Positions 1 through 9,499 of a stretch of DNA of 64,000 bases are shown piece by piece (position 1 is the first letter of the stretch; every line of letters starts with the position of its first letter). The notes under the pieces are model-generated. The model was not told the origin of the DNA and did not search any database. It saw nothing but the letters and a program-made list of their open reading frames with translations. The stretch spans positions 1 through 64,000 of the forward strand of contig CAZJTZ010000018.1 in the NCBI GenBank assembly GCA_964549105.1, written 5' to 3'. Source of the DNA: Hydrogenedens sp964549105 (lineage in GTDB: Bacteria > Hydrogenedentota > Hydrogenedentia > Hydrogenedentales > Hydrogenedentaceae). The position numbers were made by a program, and so were the translations under genes.

Positions 1-86
1 ACCTTTCACCTGAATATTACGAAATTAGACACTATCCAATCCCTAAACAAGTGATGAAACTTCATAAATCTAATAGACAAAGATAG
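1..86 (+). CDS. C-terminal end of an unidentified protein, cut by the left edge
   Basis: One forward frame is open from the window edge to a TAG at 84-86. It reads as an ordinary hydrophilic C-terminus of about 27 residues ending in SNRQR. It would converge on the oxidoreductase gene whose stop lies at 116. The piece is too short for any family to be recognised, and a chance open frame cannot be excluded. Confidence 0.35.
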   Translation, partial: LSPEYYEIRHYPIPKQVMKLHKSNRQR

Positions 87-115
87 AAAATATAAACTGA
101 TATTGAAAAAGGTTA

Positions 116-1441
116 TTAAATAATATCCCAGGGGGATTTTTTGGGGCGATGAATGAGTTTCTGCACATTATCGGGTAGTTGGATGGGGTCTGTAATAGTT
201 TCTTTTTCAGTGTCCCAATGAATAATTTTGCCAGTTCTGATAGCAATATCACTTAATAAGCAGATATGATTGGAACGGACTGCTACATCAATGGGACTTA
301 CGGTTTGTTTTCTGGTCTTAACACAATCAATAAAGTTCTGCAAATGGTTTTTGCTCTGATAGAGACGAATGTCCGTGGGCTTGAATTTTATATCCATAAG
401 CGATTCAGGATTGGTATTCATTGTTTCGCGTCGGACAAAGACGGTTCCTTCTGTTCCTTCAAAAGTGATACCATGCGGATTTAAGTTGGGTTCTTTTTTC
501 TCAGTCTGCTCGCTTGTGAAATGTAGAATAACCCCATCAGCATACTTTGCCTGAACATCCCAGAACATAGCGCAATCGCATACGCCCTCTTTTGGAAATT
601 CGCCTTTGCCTTCATATTGGACGGGTCCGGATTTATCGTCGTTCCCGTGTCCCCATTGGGCTATATCAACATGATGGATTCCCCAGCCAGCAATAAATCC
701 CATAGCATAATCGGAAATGTGATACCAGTTTGGTCGGATAATCCTATCTCTGCAATAAGGCACAGTAGGAGCAGGTCCCAACCACATTTCGTAATTAATA
801 TCCTCTGGAACAGGTTCTTCTTTGCATATAGGACCAACCATTCCATAAGGAACACCAACCCGAATTTTCTTAAGTTCACCAATGTATCCGTTTAGCACCA
901 GTTCGCAAGCAAACAGGAATTTTTCGCTAGAGCGTTGTTGTGTTCCAAACTGAAAGATACGGTTATGCTTCTTGATTGCTTCACGGACTTTCATATCGTC
1001 TTGGAGAGATATACACAGTGGTTTTTCAACATACATGTCTTTGCCTGCTTGTGCAGCAAGAACGGCTGCAATGCCATGCCAGTGGTCGTTGGTTGCTATA
1101 AACACAGCATCAATATCTGAGCGAGATAAGAGTTCTCGAAAGTCAGTGTATAATGCAACATCTTTGAACTTTTTAGAAGCAAGTTTGTTTGACTCGTCCA
1201 GATTCTCTTTGCGCACATCGCATAAGGCACGGATTTGTGCATCTTCTACTGAGAATAATGAGTTCATTATTTGTCTTGCTCGGTCACCACTGCCAATAAA
1301 ACCTACGCCTACCTTTTCACTGGGCTTGGGTTGCTCGCCAAAAAGGGAAAATGAAGGCAACAAAGGAAAAGCAGCAAGCGTTGTAGTGGTTTTTAAAAAT
1401 TCTCGTCTTGAAGTTTTCTTTTCACATCTCTTTTTACTCAT
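116..1441 (-). CDS. Tat-exported Gfo/Idh/MocA family oxidoreductase
   Basis: NAD(P)-dependent sugar or polyol oxidoreductase of 441 residues. The N-terminus carries a twin-arginine export signal (SRREFLK followed by a hydrophobic stretch to about residue 35), so it should act outside the cytoplasm. The Rossmann motif VGFIGSGDRAR follows, then the family motif VEKPLC near residue 135 and a C-terminal GFO_IDH_MocA domain. A ribosome site AAGGGAG lies upstream of the ATG. It is the last gene of a leftward operon after a ThuA-like protein and a TIM barrel-DUF1080 fusion, 24 bases downstream of the latter. Related exported oxidoreductases take part in 3-keto-glycoside metabolism in Bacteroides; that role here is inferred from neighbours. 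The substrate is unknown. Confidence 0.88.
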   Translation of the reverse strand: MSKKRCEKKTSRREFLKTTTTLAAFPLLPSFSLFGEQPKPSEKVGVGFIGSGDRARQIMNSLFSVEDAQIRALCDVRKENLDESNKLASKKFKDVALYTDFRELLSRSDIDAVFIATNDHWHGIAAVLAAQAGKDMYVEKPLCISLQDDMKVREAIKKHNRIFQFGTQQRSSEKFLFACELVLNGYIGELKKIRVGVPYGMVGPICKEEPVPEDINYEMWLGPAPTVPYCRDRIIRPNWYHISDYAMGFIAGWGIHHVDIAQWGHGNDDKSGPVQYEGKGEFPKEGVCDCAMFWDVQAKYADGVILHFTSEQTEKKEPNLNPHGITFEGTEGTVFVRRETMNTNPESLMDIKFKPTDIRLYQSKNHLQNFIDCVKTRKQTVSPIDVAVRSNHICLLSDIAIRTGKIIHWDTEKETITDPIQLPDNVQKLIHRPKKSPWDII

Positions 1442-1465
1442 GTTCAGGCTCCCTTATCTTGTTTC

Positions 1466-3007
1466 TTACTCTTTTTCAGTCAAGGGACGAATCCAGAAGT
1501 TTCTGTATGCGACGGGACCATGGTCTCCCTGCAGCATAACAGGTCCTTTGGTGGCTTCATCGTTGTATAAAGCGGCACGCGTCGGACCGGATACCTCTTC
1601 GTTCTCATGGACTACAACGCCATTGTAAACCACACGCACAAATTTTGCATTGGCAACTTTCTTTCCTTCGCTATCAAATCTGGGTGCCTTAAAAATTACA
1701 TCGAAACTTTGCCAGGTTCCTGGTGGCCGGGATGCGTTTATCCTGGGAGATTTGCCTTCATAACCGCGTTGGTCTTCGGAAAGTCCAGGTTCCTCATGCC
1801 ACCGTTGATAAATGCCGCCACAATCGCTATATTTTGGTTCGGCAACCCCCCAACTGTCCAACACCTGTATTTCATATCTCCCCTGAAAATATACACCCGA
1901 GTTTGAGCCTTTGGGCACCATAAATTCAATATGCAACTCAACATCACCAAATTCATCCTTTGTTATAAGATGATTTGTTTTCCCCTCTTTGCCATTGATA
2001 AGCACACCTATACCGGGCAAAGAGGTTAACCGAGATTCATCATTAGGTTCAAGGATAGCATCTCCACCTGCATACCAATCACCTGTGGGCTCACGGAAAC
2101 TTTGCAAATCATCAGTAGAAATCCGTATGGGCTGATATGTAGAAACAGACGCTACTAATTTTTTCCATGCTTCCATAGAACGAGGCAAATGTCCCTTCAC
2201 AGGCTCCTGAATGCCATAGCCCTGCAAACCAATAGGTCCTGTATATCCAACCGATTTCAATGTTATTAGCAAAGGTTTCAGGTCAAAATTGCCCTTGTCC
2301 AGCGGTTGAATTAGTTTGTCCCAATCATTGCCCGGAACTTCTGCACCATTTATTGTTATAACAAACAACCTGGTTTCTACTTTGCGGATGAGCAAATCTA
2401 GATTGGTATCTTGCCCATCTGATTTCAAGGAATGACACAAATTAAAGGAAATACCTACATTGGTTTTACCAGAATCTTGTGCCAATTGGAAGGCTTGTTC
2501 TGTCTTTTCTAACCAGCAACCCGCGTGTGGATACAGGGCAATCTTCACCCCATACGGTGAGACCTGGTCTGCCATAGTTCGTATTAATGCTAGTGCCTGT
2601 TGTCTGGCTTCGGGCTCATCTGTTTTCCATGTCTGACTATTAATGGTTAGCCAGAGGAAATATTCATTTCCTTTCATTGTTTCCAACACTTCCGCTAAGC
2701 CGGGCTGAATCTGAAATCCATCTTTTTCAATACTCCCCCAGAGATATATTGCATACAATTTTAAACCGTGGGTTTGTAGTGCAGATTTTAACTCAGGTAG
2801 TTGTTCAAAACCTGTCCATGCCATACCTGTAAAGCCTAATTCTTTGACAATAGTAGCCTGTAAATCAGGTGTTGCGTGTTCCGCATCTTTCGTAGCAGTA
2901 TCCATTGCAAAAAATTCCTTAAAGAAAGGTAAATCTTCTGCAAAAGAGATGTTTCCGACGAATAAAATCAACAATAAAATAGTTGTAATAAATATTTTTC
3001 TATTCAT
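1466..3007 (-). CDS. Secreted sugar isomerase-like TIM barrel fused to DUF1080 (3-keto-disaccharide hydrolase-like) domain
   Basis: Protein of 513 residues when started at the ATG at 3007. That start has AGAAAGGAA just upstream and begins with a clean signal peptide (MNRKIFITTILLLILF... ending near FAED). An earlier in-frame start at 3076 would overlap the upstream gene and bury the signal. Residues about 30-285 resemble xylose isomerase-like/AP endonuclease 2 TIM barrels. Residues about 300-510 form a DUF1080 jelly-roll domain (GSNSGVYFQGRYEIQVLDSWG, GGIYQRW, PGTWQSFDVIFKAPRF). DUF1080 members are now described as 3-keto-glycoside hydrolases or lyases. Having both modules in one chain suggests sequential action on one oxidised sugar, which is an inference. 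It lies between the ThuA and Tat oxidoreductase genes in the same direction. Confidence 0.85.
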   Translation of the reverse strand: MNRKIFITTILLLILFVGNISFAEDLPFFKEFFAMDTATKDAEHATPDLQATIVKELGFTGMAWTGFEQLPELKSALQTHGLKLYAIYLWGSIEKDGFQIQPGLAEVLETMKGNEYFLWLTINSQTWKTDEPEARQQALALIRTMADQVSPYGVKIALYPHAGCWLEKTEQAFQLAQDSGKTNVGISFNLCHSLKSDGQDTNLDLLIRKVETRLFVITINGAEVPGNDWDKLIQPLDKGNFDLKPLLITLKSVGYTGPIGLQGYGIQEPVKGHLPRSMEAWKKLVASVSTYQPIRISTDDLQSFREPTGDWYAGGDAILEPNDESRLTSLPGIGVLINGKEGKTNHLITKDEFGDVELHIEFMVPKGSNSGVYFQGRYEIQVLDSWGVAEPKYSDCGGIYQRWHEEPGLSEDQRGYEGKSPRINASRPPGTWQSFDVIFKAPRFDSEGKKVANAKFVRVVYNGVVVHENEEVSGPTRAALYNDEATKGPVMLQGDHGPVAYRNFWIRPLTEKE

Positions 3008-3032
3008 TGTATTCCTTTCTATTCTTAACTTA

Positions 3033-3824
3033 TTACTTATTTTTTTCACTTTTCTCTGCTGCCCATAAGATTGCATTGTTCATCATTCTTCTGAATTGTT
3101 CATTTTTAAAGGATTGAGGTCCATGCCCCAACTCCATAAAAAAGACCTCTGTATTTTCATACTTATTAACCCATGACAAAAAAGAGGCACTATCAGGATG
3201 ATTTGTAGTAAGAAGAACATGAACATCTGGAAAGATTTGATATTGGCTATATACCTCATCAATCTCTTCAAAATCATCTACACCCTGTGTGATGGGATGA
3301 TTTTTATCAACAACATGTACAGGCACTTTTACATCATGCTTATATTTTGACCTCTCATACTTTTTCCCATCCCAAACCGTATCTTCTGAAAAATATTTGG
3401 CACCTATAATCTTTGCAAATTCATCCCACTCTGGAAAAGCAGATACGGCATGATGCAGGACAATTAGTTTTTTACCGCTGTGAAGCATATCCAGAAAGTT
3501 TTTTTGTTGCTCTTTTGTTATCTTTTGATGGAAGTTGTATAGAACAATCACATCAAACTCTTTATAACGGTCATTATCGAAAAATGCACATTTCCCAGAA
3601 CTATAATCAAAATAATTAGGCTGGATATTGCTCATGCTTGCCCACATTTCGTTGAAGGGTTCTTTATCATAATCGTGTCCACCGGTAATGATTGCAACAC
3701 GAATAGCCCCTTCTTGCTTATTATCTTGTGCCTCTGCGGAAAGTAAAGGCATGAAAAATATACCTACGAAAAGTAAAATAGAAACGGCCAATACAAAGTT
3801 GCTTTGCTGGTAAACAGATAACAT
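3033..3824 (-). CDS. ThuA-like domain protein, exported
   Basis: Protein of 263 residues with an N-terminal signal or anchor (hydrophobic residues about 8-30) and a ThuA-like, glutamine amidotransferase-fold domain. Family features are IRVAIITGGHDYDKEPF, the FDVIVLYNF strand, GKKLIVLHHAVSAFPEW, and the C-terminal VFFMELGHGPQSFKNEQFRRMMNNAILWA. The start at 3824 has AAAGGG upstream. It is the first gene of the operon with the DUF1080 fusion and the Tat oxidoreductase. ThuA was named from trehalose utilisation, and in related operons ThuA homologues accompany 3-keto-glucoside enzymes. The exact reaction is not established. Confidence 0.85.
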   Translation of the reverse strand: MLSVYQQSNFVLAVSILLFVGIFFMPLLSAEAQDNKQEGAIRVAIITGGHDYDKEPFNEMWASMSNIQPNYFDYSSGKCAFFDNDRYKEFDVIVLYNFHQKITKEQQKNFLDMLHSGKKLIVLHHAVSAFPEWDEFAKIIGAKYFSEDTVWDGKKYERSKYKHDVKVPVHVVDKNHPITQGVDDFEEIDEVYSQYQIFPDVHVLLTTNHPDSASFLSWVNKYENTEVFFMELGHGPQSFKNEQFRRMMNNAILWAAEKSEKNK

Positions 3825-4109
3825 TTTTTATCCCTTTCTACTCTTGTGTTTTTTTATAGTTAGATAATTATACAACCAATAAAGCATAATAGGAAATAGA
3901 AAAAAAATAAAATTATTATTTATCTATGTAAATGTAGATATTTAACCCATAAGAATAAATTTGTTTTTCCTTTTACAAAATATTTATAATATAATATTTC
4001 ATAAAAGATTAATTTTTACACCTCTATCTTTCCGCGGCTGTGAAAAAGAGTGTGTGCATTTTTTTGTTTATTGAAAAACACAAATTAAAGTAAGGAAGCA
4101 ACAAAATCT
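3825..4109. other. Divergent intergenic region between thuA-like gene and rpsD
   Basis: AT-rich spacer that must hold promoters for both directions. The stretch 3975-4005 has overlapping TATAAT-like elements (TTTATAATATAATA), but no -35/-10 pair with good spacing could be fixed. No open frame worth calling. Confidence 0.4.
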
Positions 4110-4718
4110 ATGGGAAGATATTCAGGTCCGAAACACAAACTGTGTCGGCGTTTGGGTTCCTGTATTTGGGGAAGCCCAAAGTGTCCATCAAAAAAGCGTC
4201 CCTTTAGACCGGGGCAACACGGCAGAGACCCGAAAGGGAAACTTTCTGTCTATGCAAAGCAATTGCTTGCAAAACAAAAAATTCGTATGCACTATGGCTT
4301 AATGGAACGACAGATGCGAAAGATATTTCAAGAAGCCAAGCGTATTACGGGAGATACAGGTGTAAACTTGATGAAATTGTTAGAGTCTCGTCTTGACACG
4401 GTGGTATATCGTTTAGGTTTTGCTCCTACTATTTCTGCGGCTCGTCAATTGGTGACTCATAGCCACTTTTTAGTAGATGGGAAAAAAGTGAATATTCCCT
4501 CCTTTTTAGTTAAACCTGGAATGAAAATAACAGTTCGTGAAAAAAGTCAGAAAATTCCGATGATAGTCGAAGGGGCAGAAAATCCGTATCAGGAAATTCC
4601 GCCACATTTGTCGCGTGAGGCAAAATCGTTTGAAGGACATGTGGTTGCAGAACCCGCTGAAGAAAGTTTACCTTTCCTTGAAGATACACCTGGAGTTATT
4701 GGGTTCTATTCGAGATAA
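4110..4718 (+). CDS. rpsD: 30S ribosomal protein S4
   Basis: Primary 16S rRNA-binding protein of the small subunit, 202 residues, the normal length. It starts MGRYSGPKHKLCRRLG and has the S4 RNA-binding domain (LESRLDTVVYRLGFAPTISAARQLVTHSHFLVDG) at about residues 91-130. The N-terminal zinc-knuckle positions read H9, C12, C18 and C25 in place of the four cysteines seen in zinc-type S4, so a mixed His-Cys3 site is possible. The gene stands alone and is followed by a strong terminator, outside the usual rpsM-rpsK-rpsD-rpoA-rplQ operon. Confidence 0.97.
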   Translation: MGRYSGPKHKLCRRLGSCIWGSPKCPSKKRPFRPGQHGRDPKGKLSVYAKQLLAKQKIRMHYGLMERQMRKIFQEAKRITGDTGVNLMKLLESRLDTVVYRLGFAPTISAARQLVTHSHFLVDGKKVNIPSFLVKPGMKITVREKSQKIPMIVEGAENPYQEIPPHLSREAKSFEGHVVAEPAEESLPFLEDTPGVIGFYSR

Positions 4719-4746
4719 TAGTTTTAGGTATAATCATAACGCAGAA

Positions 4747-4778
4747 ACGGGTCGAGATGAGTTTCGGCCCGTTTTTTT
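4747..4778 (+). terminator. Rho-independent terminator of rpsD
   Basis: A 9-bp stem (ACGGGTCGA pairing with TCGGCCCGT, one G-U pair) with an 8-base loop is followed by seven T residues, 29 bases after the rpsD stop. Confidence 0.9.
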
Positions 4779-4811
4779 GTGAAGATTACAATATAGTTAA
4801 AGGGTATGATT

Positions 4812-6080
4812 ATGAGTATAAAAATTATTGTGGGAGCCAACTGGGGCGATGAAGGCAAAGGACGCATGGTAGATTATTTCGCACAAGATGCGGATTTTGT
4901 AGTTCGGTATCAAGGGGGAAACAATGCAGGACATACCGTTATTAATGAATATGGAGAGTTTAAACTTCATTTGATTCCTTCCGGCGTATTTAATAAAAAA
5001 GCAGTGAACATATTGGGTCCGGGTATGGCAATTGACATGGAGAGTTTAGTCAAGGAAATAGAGAGTTTCAAAGAGAAAGGGATAAATCCACAAATTATGA
5101 TTTCTGAGCGGGCAATGATTTGCTTCCCCTACCATCGCCTTGAAGACGCATGGGAAGAGGAGCGATTGGGCAAGAACGCTTATGGCTCAACCCGACGCGG
5201 TATTGCCCCGGTTTATGGAGACCGAACCGTAAAAAAAGGTGTTTTGATGGGGGAACTTTTTTATCCTGAATGGCTCAAAAATAGGATGGCACAAATAGTG
5301 GAATGGAAACTGCAAATTGCGAAAGGTGTTTATGGCAAGGATAAGCCGTTCGCCTTTGAAGAAATCTGGGACTGGACACAAAAGTGGAGCAAATCATTAC
5401 TCCCTTATATCCAGGATACAAATGAAGTGCTCACCCATGCTGCAAGCAAAGGAAAGAATATACTTTTTGAAGCACAATTAGGGACATTAAGAGACCTTTA
5501 CTTTGGAATTTATCCATACACAACCTCTTCATGCACCCTTGCGGCGTATGCTCCTATTGGTGGCGGACTTTTTGGTTTTCAACCAGACCAGGTGATAGCA
5601 GTAGTAAAAGCCTTTTCCACTTGCGTTGGTGAGGGACCCTTTATAACCCTAATGGAGTCGGAAGATGCAAATCAATTGCGGGAAGTCGCAAAGGAATATG
5701 GTGCTGCGACAGGCAGACCCCGGACTATCGGACACTTTGACGCCGTAGCCACAAGATACGGTATAAAGATTCAAGGTGCTACGGAAGTGGCTCTGACAAA
5801 GTTGGACAGTCTCACAGGAAGAAATTCTTTGAAAATCTGTACTCATTATAAATTTAGGGACAAGTTAATTGACAATTTCCCAATAAATCCTATACTTGAA
5901 GAGGCAAAGCCTGTATACATTGAACTTCCGGGCTGGGATAAGGATATTTCCAAAGTTCGACGGTTTGAAGACCTTCCCCAAAATGCACAAAGTTATGTAC
6001 TGGAAATTGAAAAAATGATTGAATGCCCAATTAAATATATTTCCGTCGGACCTGAACGAGAAGCCATTATTATTCGTTAA
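4812..6080 (+). CDS. purA: Adenylosuccinate synthetase
   Basis: Joins IMP and aspartate with GTP, the first committed step to AMP. The start at 4812 is preferred over 4806: AAAGGG lies 7 bases ahead of it, and it places catalytic Asp13 (NWGDEGKGR) and His41 (GGNNAGHT) at the standard numbers. Length is 422 residues, normal for the family. Conserved blocks are VGEGPF, ATGRPRTIGHFDAVA and the C-terminal SVGPERE. The sequence is divergent in usually fixed places: STRRGIAPVYGDR replaces TTGRGIGPAYEDK, and FEAQLGTLRDLYFG replaces FEGAQGTLLDIDFG. This looks like a distinct subfamily, not a broken gene. It lies between rpsD and mfd in the same direction. Confidence 0.93.
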   Translation: MSIKIIVGANWGDEGKGRMVDYFAQDADFVVRYQGGNNAGHTVINEYGEFKLHLIPSGVFNKKAVNILGPGMAIDMESLVKEIESFKEKGINPQIMISERAMICFPYHRLEDAWEEERLGKNAYGSTRRGIAPVYGDRTVKKGVLMGELFYPEWLKNRMAQIVEWKLQIAKGVYGKDKPFAFEEIWDWTQKWSKSLLPYIQDTNEVLTHAASKGKNILFEAQLGTLRDLYFGIYPYTTSSCTLAAYAPIGGGLFGFQPDQVIAVVKAFSTCVGEGPFITLMESEDANQLREVAKEYGAATGRPRTIGHFDAVATRYGIKIQGATEVALTKLDSLTGRNSLKICTHYKFRDKLIDNFPINPILEEAKPVYIELPGWDKDISKVRRFEDLPQNAQSYVLEIEKMIECPIKYISVGPEREAIIIR

Positions 6081-6163
6081 TATATAAAAGGATTATTATT
6101 CATTTATATAATGTTTGCCATCATATTGTGGGGGCGTATAAAGGTGTTCGCAGTATATAACCT

Positions 6164-9100
6164 ATGAGTGTCTCTATAAAAAACTTTAAAATAGTTGAAG
6201 GGCTAACCGGGCAGATACAGAAGTCCAATCTTGTGCAAGTAGTAGGACCCTGGGGAGCAGGAAAGAGTGTAATTCCGTATCTGGTTGGTTCGCTGTTAAA
6301 CAAGCCTATGCTTGTAGTTACTGCTGACACTCAAACCGCAGAGGGGGTATATGAAGATTTTATAACTCTATCTTCAGAGGACGATTGTGCCTTTTTCCCG
6401 CCATGGGAAACTCTACCCACGGATATTATTGACCCTGCTGAGGATATTGTTTCTGAACGGCTGAACCTACTCACTCGTATTGTTTCCGGTAAACAGATGC
6501 CTAAAATTATTGTTACCTCAATACGCTCCCTTTTGCAGGTTGTGCCATCACGCAAATCGCTGGAAAGTCAGAAACTACATGTAGCCGTGGAGCAAGAATA
6601 CGATTTAGAAAAATTAACGGAAGTATTAATAAATTCTGGTTATGAACGGGAAGCAAGTGTCTCTCAACACGGCGAATTTAGCAGAAGGGGAGGTATCCTG
6701 GATATATTCCCTTATGCCCATGAGTTGCCTATTCGTTTAGAATTTTTTGGAGACATAATTGAATCCATTCGTGAATTTGACCCCGAAACACAAAAGAGTA
6801 TTGCCCCTGTTGATTATGTTGATATTGTCCTTAAGACAGAGAAGGATTTGTTGTTAAAAAATACTGTTCCTCATGAAAAAAACAGTCTATTAGAATATTT
6901 ACCGAAGGAAACAATAATAGTATGGGATGAACCACTGAATATCACAACTCAATCTGAAAAGATTGAGTATGAATTTGGCGAGAATGCTTATACATTTACT
7001 TCTAAAGAGATTGCTGAGGGAGTCAAGGCATTTACTAACATGGAGATAGCGTCTTTATCCCTGCCTGACCGTTCTGTTCCACGGATTGTCATCCCGATGA
7101 ACTCCTTGCAAGCATGGACAAAAAGTTTAAGCGATTTCTGGGAACAGTTAAAACAATGGGATATAGAAAAATATCAGGTGCGTATTCTGTGTAATACTCC
7201 CTCAGAGCAATTGAGAATGTATGAACTGATTGCTGAACAGGGGTATCGCTTAGACAAGGATTCGTTTGACTTAAAAGTAGAAATTGGTAAAATCCGTTCA
7301 GGCTTTATCTATCCTGATGAGAAGTTTATTCTTCTTAGTGAAAGTGATTTGTTTGGTAGAAGATTTGTTCGCAGAAGAGGTCGTTTTTTCCGAAAAGGCA
7401 CTCGTGTTTATTCCTTAACGGATTTGAAGCCCGGTGATTATGTGGTTCATGAGGTTCATGGAATTGGCAAGTTTACAGGGCTTCATCGTCTCCCTGAAAG
7501 AACCAGTGATTATCTTGGAATCGTATATCGCGATGGGGACATGCTTTATATTCCTATTACCCAGTTGGACCAGGTTCGGAAATATATTTCAGGTGAAGAT
7601 GTTACTCCAAATCTCGATAAGATGGGTGGAAAGACATGGAGCAAAACAAAAGAAAAAGTTAGGGAATCGGTCAAGCAGTTTGCAGAAGAGTTATTAAAAT
7701 TGTATGCAAAACGCCATCATTCTACTGGTTTTTCTTTCTCTCCGGATACACCCTGGCAAAGGCAAATGGAAGAGGCTTTTGATTATGAGGAAACGCCTGA
7801 CCAGTATCGAGCCATTGAGGAGGTAAAGCAAGATATGGAATCGCCCAAACCTATGGACCGCCTGATTTGTGGAGATGTAGGTTTTGGCAAAACAGAGGTG
7901 GCAATACGGGCAAGTTTCAAAACGGTAATGGACGGCAAGCAGGTTGCAGTTCTTGCACCTACAACAGTGCTTGTTCATCAACACTGGCATACCTTTCAGG
8001 AACGGATGGCAGGGTTTCCGATTCGTATTGCAGTTCTGAGTAGATTGCGAACAACAAAGGAAATAAAAAAGGTGCTGGAAGGTTTAATTACAGGCGAAGT
8101 AGATATAGTCATTGGCACACACCGTCTATTATCAAAAGATGTTCAATTCAAAGATTTGGGACTACTTGTGATAGATGAGGAGCAGCGTTTTGGCGTTCGG
8201 CATAAAGAGCAGTTGAAAAAACTTCGTGAGCATGTAGATACCCTTACGCTTACAGCAACGCCGATACCACGAACACTTCAATTTTGCCTTTCTGGGATTC
8301 ACGATATGAGTGTGATTAATACTGCACCGAACGACCGATTGCCCATACATACTTGTATTACCCATGCTTCACCGGAAGTTATTAAGGAAGCCATAGAAAG
8401 GGAATTGCGAAGAGAAGGGCAGGTTTATTACTTGCACAATCGCGTACAAACCATTGAATTTACTGCTATGAAACTTCAACAACTACTACCCCATGCTCGT
8501 ATAGGGATTGGTCATGGACAGATGTCTAAAAATGAACTGGAGCGTGTAATGACGGCATTTATTAATCGTGAGATAGATGTGCTGGTCTGTACAACAATTA
8601 TTGCCTCGGGGATTGATATTCCAAATGTAAACACGATTATTGTTGACCGTGCAGATAGGTTCGGTTTGAGCGAGTTGTATCAAATTCGCGGCAGAGTGGG
8701 ACGATATAAACACCGAGCCTTTGCCTATCTGCTTGTACCATCAGACAGGTCATTAACACGAGAAGCACAAGAACGATTGAAAACCATCGAAGACTTTACA
8801 ACCTTAGGTTCGGGTTTGCAAGTAGCCTTAAAAGATTTAGAAATTCGTGGAGCAGGTGATTTGTTAGGTCCGGAACAAAGTGGACACATTAACGCCGTTG
8901 GATTGGATACTTATCGGGAACTCATTGAAGAAGCCATTGCCGAGATAAAAGGGGAACCTATTATCCGCAAAAAAATGCCTCCATTTGAGGCAAACATTTC
9001 CGCACGCATATTGGACGATTATATACCCAGTTCGCTTGAAAAGATGCAATGGTATCAGCGTATTGCCGCTGTCCAGACATCAGAAGAATGCTCTGAACTA

Positions 9101-9421
9101 CTTGAAGAACTTCGGGACAGATATGGTCCCATTCCTGAACCTGTGGAGAATGTAGTAAAAATTATGAAGGCACGCGTTCTCGCTGTTGATTTGGGTGTAA
9201 AGAAAATGACTTTAAACAAAAATCAACTTTATATCCTATTCGATACCTATCATCCGATAACTCCCGAAAGAAAACGATACGCATATCAAATACTGTCCGA
9301 AAATATAAAGACAGACTGGGAAGAATATCCCTATTTAGAATGTAAAATAGATGGCAACTCAGAAAAATTTTTAGATTTACTCATTACTTATTTAGAAAAA
9401 CTTCATAACGAAGGAATCTGA
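6164..9421 (+). CDS. mfd: Transcription-repair coupling factor Mfd
   Basis: DNA translocase of 1085 residues that releases RNA polymerase stalled at lesions and recruits UvrA. The N-terminal UvrB-like region has GPWGAGKS and RRGGILDIFPYAHELPIRLEFFGD. The RNA polymerase-interacting (CarD-like) domain begins near residue 421 (LKPGDYVVHEVHGIGKFTGL). The helicase core has Walker A GDVGFGKTE near residue 570, DEEQ near 671, and TATPIPRTL. The C-terminal TRCF domain covers about residues 940-1050. Length is slightly below the usual 1100-1150. It may be cotranscribed with purA; the 83-base gap shows no terminator. Confidence 0.97.
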   Translation: MSVSIKNFKIVEGLTGQIQKSNLVQVVGPWGAGKSVIPYLVGSLLNKPMLVVTADTQTAEGVYEDFITLSSEDDCAFFPPWETLPTDIIDPAEDIVSERLNLLTRIVSGKQMPKIIVTSIRSLLQVVPSRKSLESQKLHVAVEQEYDLEKLTEVLINSGYEREASVSQHGEFSRRGGILDIFPYAHELPIRLEFFGDIIESIREFDPETQKSIAPVDYVDIVLKTEKDLLLKNTVPHEKNSLLEYLPKETIIVWDEPLNITTQSEKIEYEFGENAYTFTSKEIAEGVKAFTNMEIASLSLPDRSVPRIVIPMNSLQAWTKSLSDFWEQLKQWDIEKYQVRILCNTPSEQLRMYELIAEQGYRLDKDSFDLKVEIGKIRSGFIYPDEKFILLSESDLFGRRFVRRRGRFFRKGTRVYSLTDLKPGDYVVHEVHGIGKFTGLHRLPERTSDYLGIVYRDGDMLYIPITQLDQVRKYISGEDVTPNLDKMGGKTWSKTKEKVRESVKQFAEELLKLYAKRHHSTGFSFSPDTPWQRQMEEAFDYEETPDQYRAIEEVKQDMESPKPMDRLICGDVGFGKTEVAIRASFKTVMDGKQVAVLAPTTVLVHQHWHTFQERMAGFPIRIAVLSRLRTTKEIKKVLEGLITGEVDIVIGTHRLLSKDVQFKDLGLLVIDEEQRFGVRHKEQLKKLREHVDTLTLTATPIPRTLQFCLSGIHDMSVINTAPNDRLPIHTCITHASPEVIKEAIERELRREGQVYYLHNRVQTIEFTAMKLQQLLPHARIGIGHGQMSKNELERVMTAFINREIDVLVCTTIIASGIDIPNVNTIIVDRADRFGLSELYQIRGRVGRYKHRAFAYLLVPSDRSLTREAQERLKTIEDFTTLGSGLQVALKDLEIRGAGDLLGPEQSGHINAVGLDTYRELIEEAIAEIKGEPIIRKKMPPFEANISARILDDYIPSSLEKMQWYQRIAAVQTSEECSELLEELRDRYGPIPEPVENVVKIMKARVLAVDLGVKKMTLNKNQLYILFDTYHPITPERKRYAYQILSENIKTDWEEYPYLECKIDGNSEKFLDLLITYLEKLHNEGI

Positions 9422-9499
9422 TAGAACACAAGGGTTTTAGTCTTGGAAATATGATAGAAAACTGTCATTCAATAGGGGCAATCGTCTATCTAATTTTTG

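Noticed and set aside
972..1628. 218-codon open frame on the plus strand
   Set aside because: Antisense to the Tat oxidoreductase and the end of the DUF1080 fusion; composition is typical of a shadow frame.
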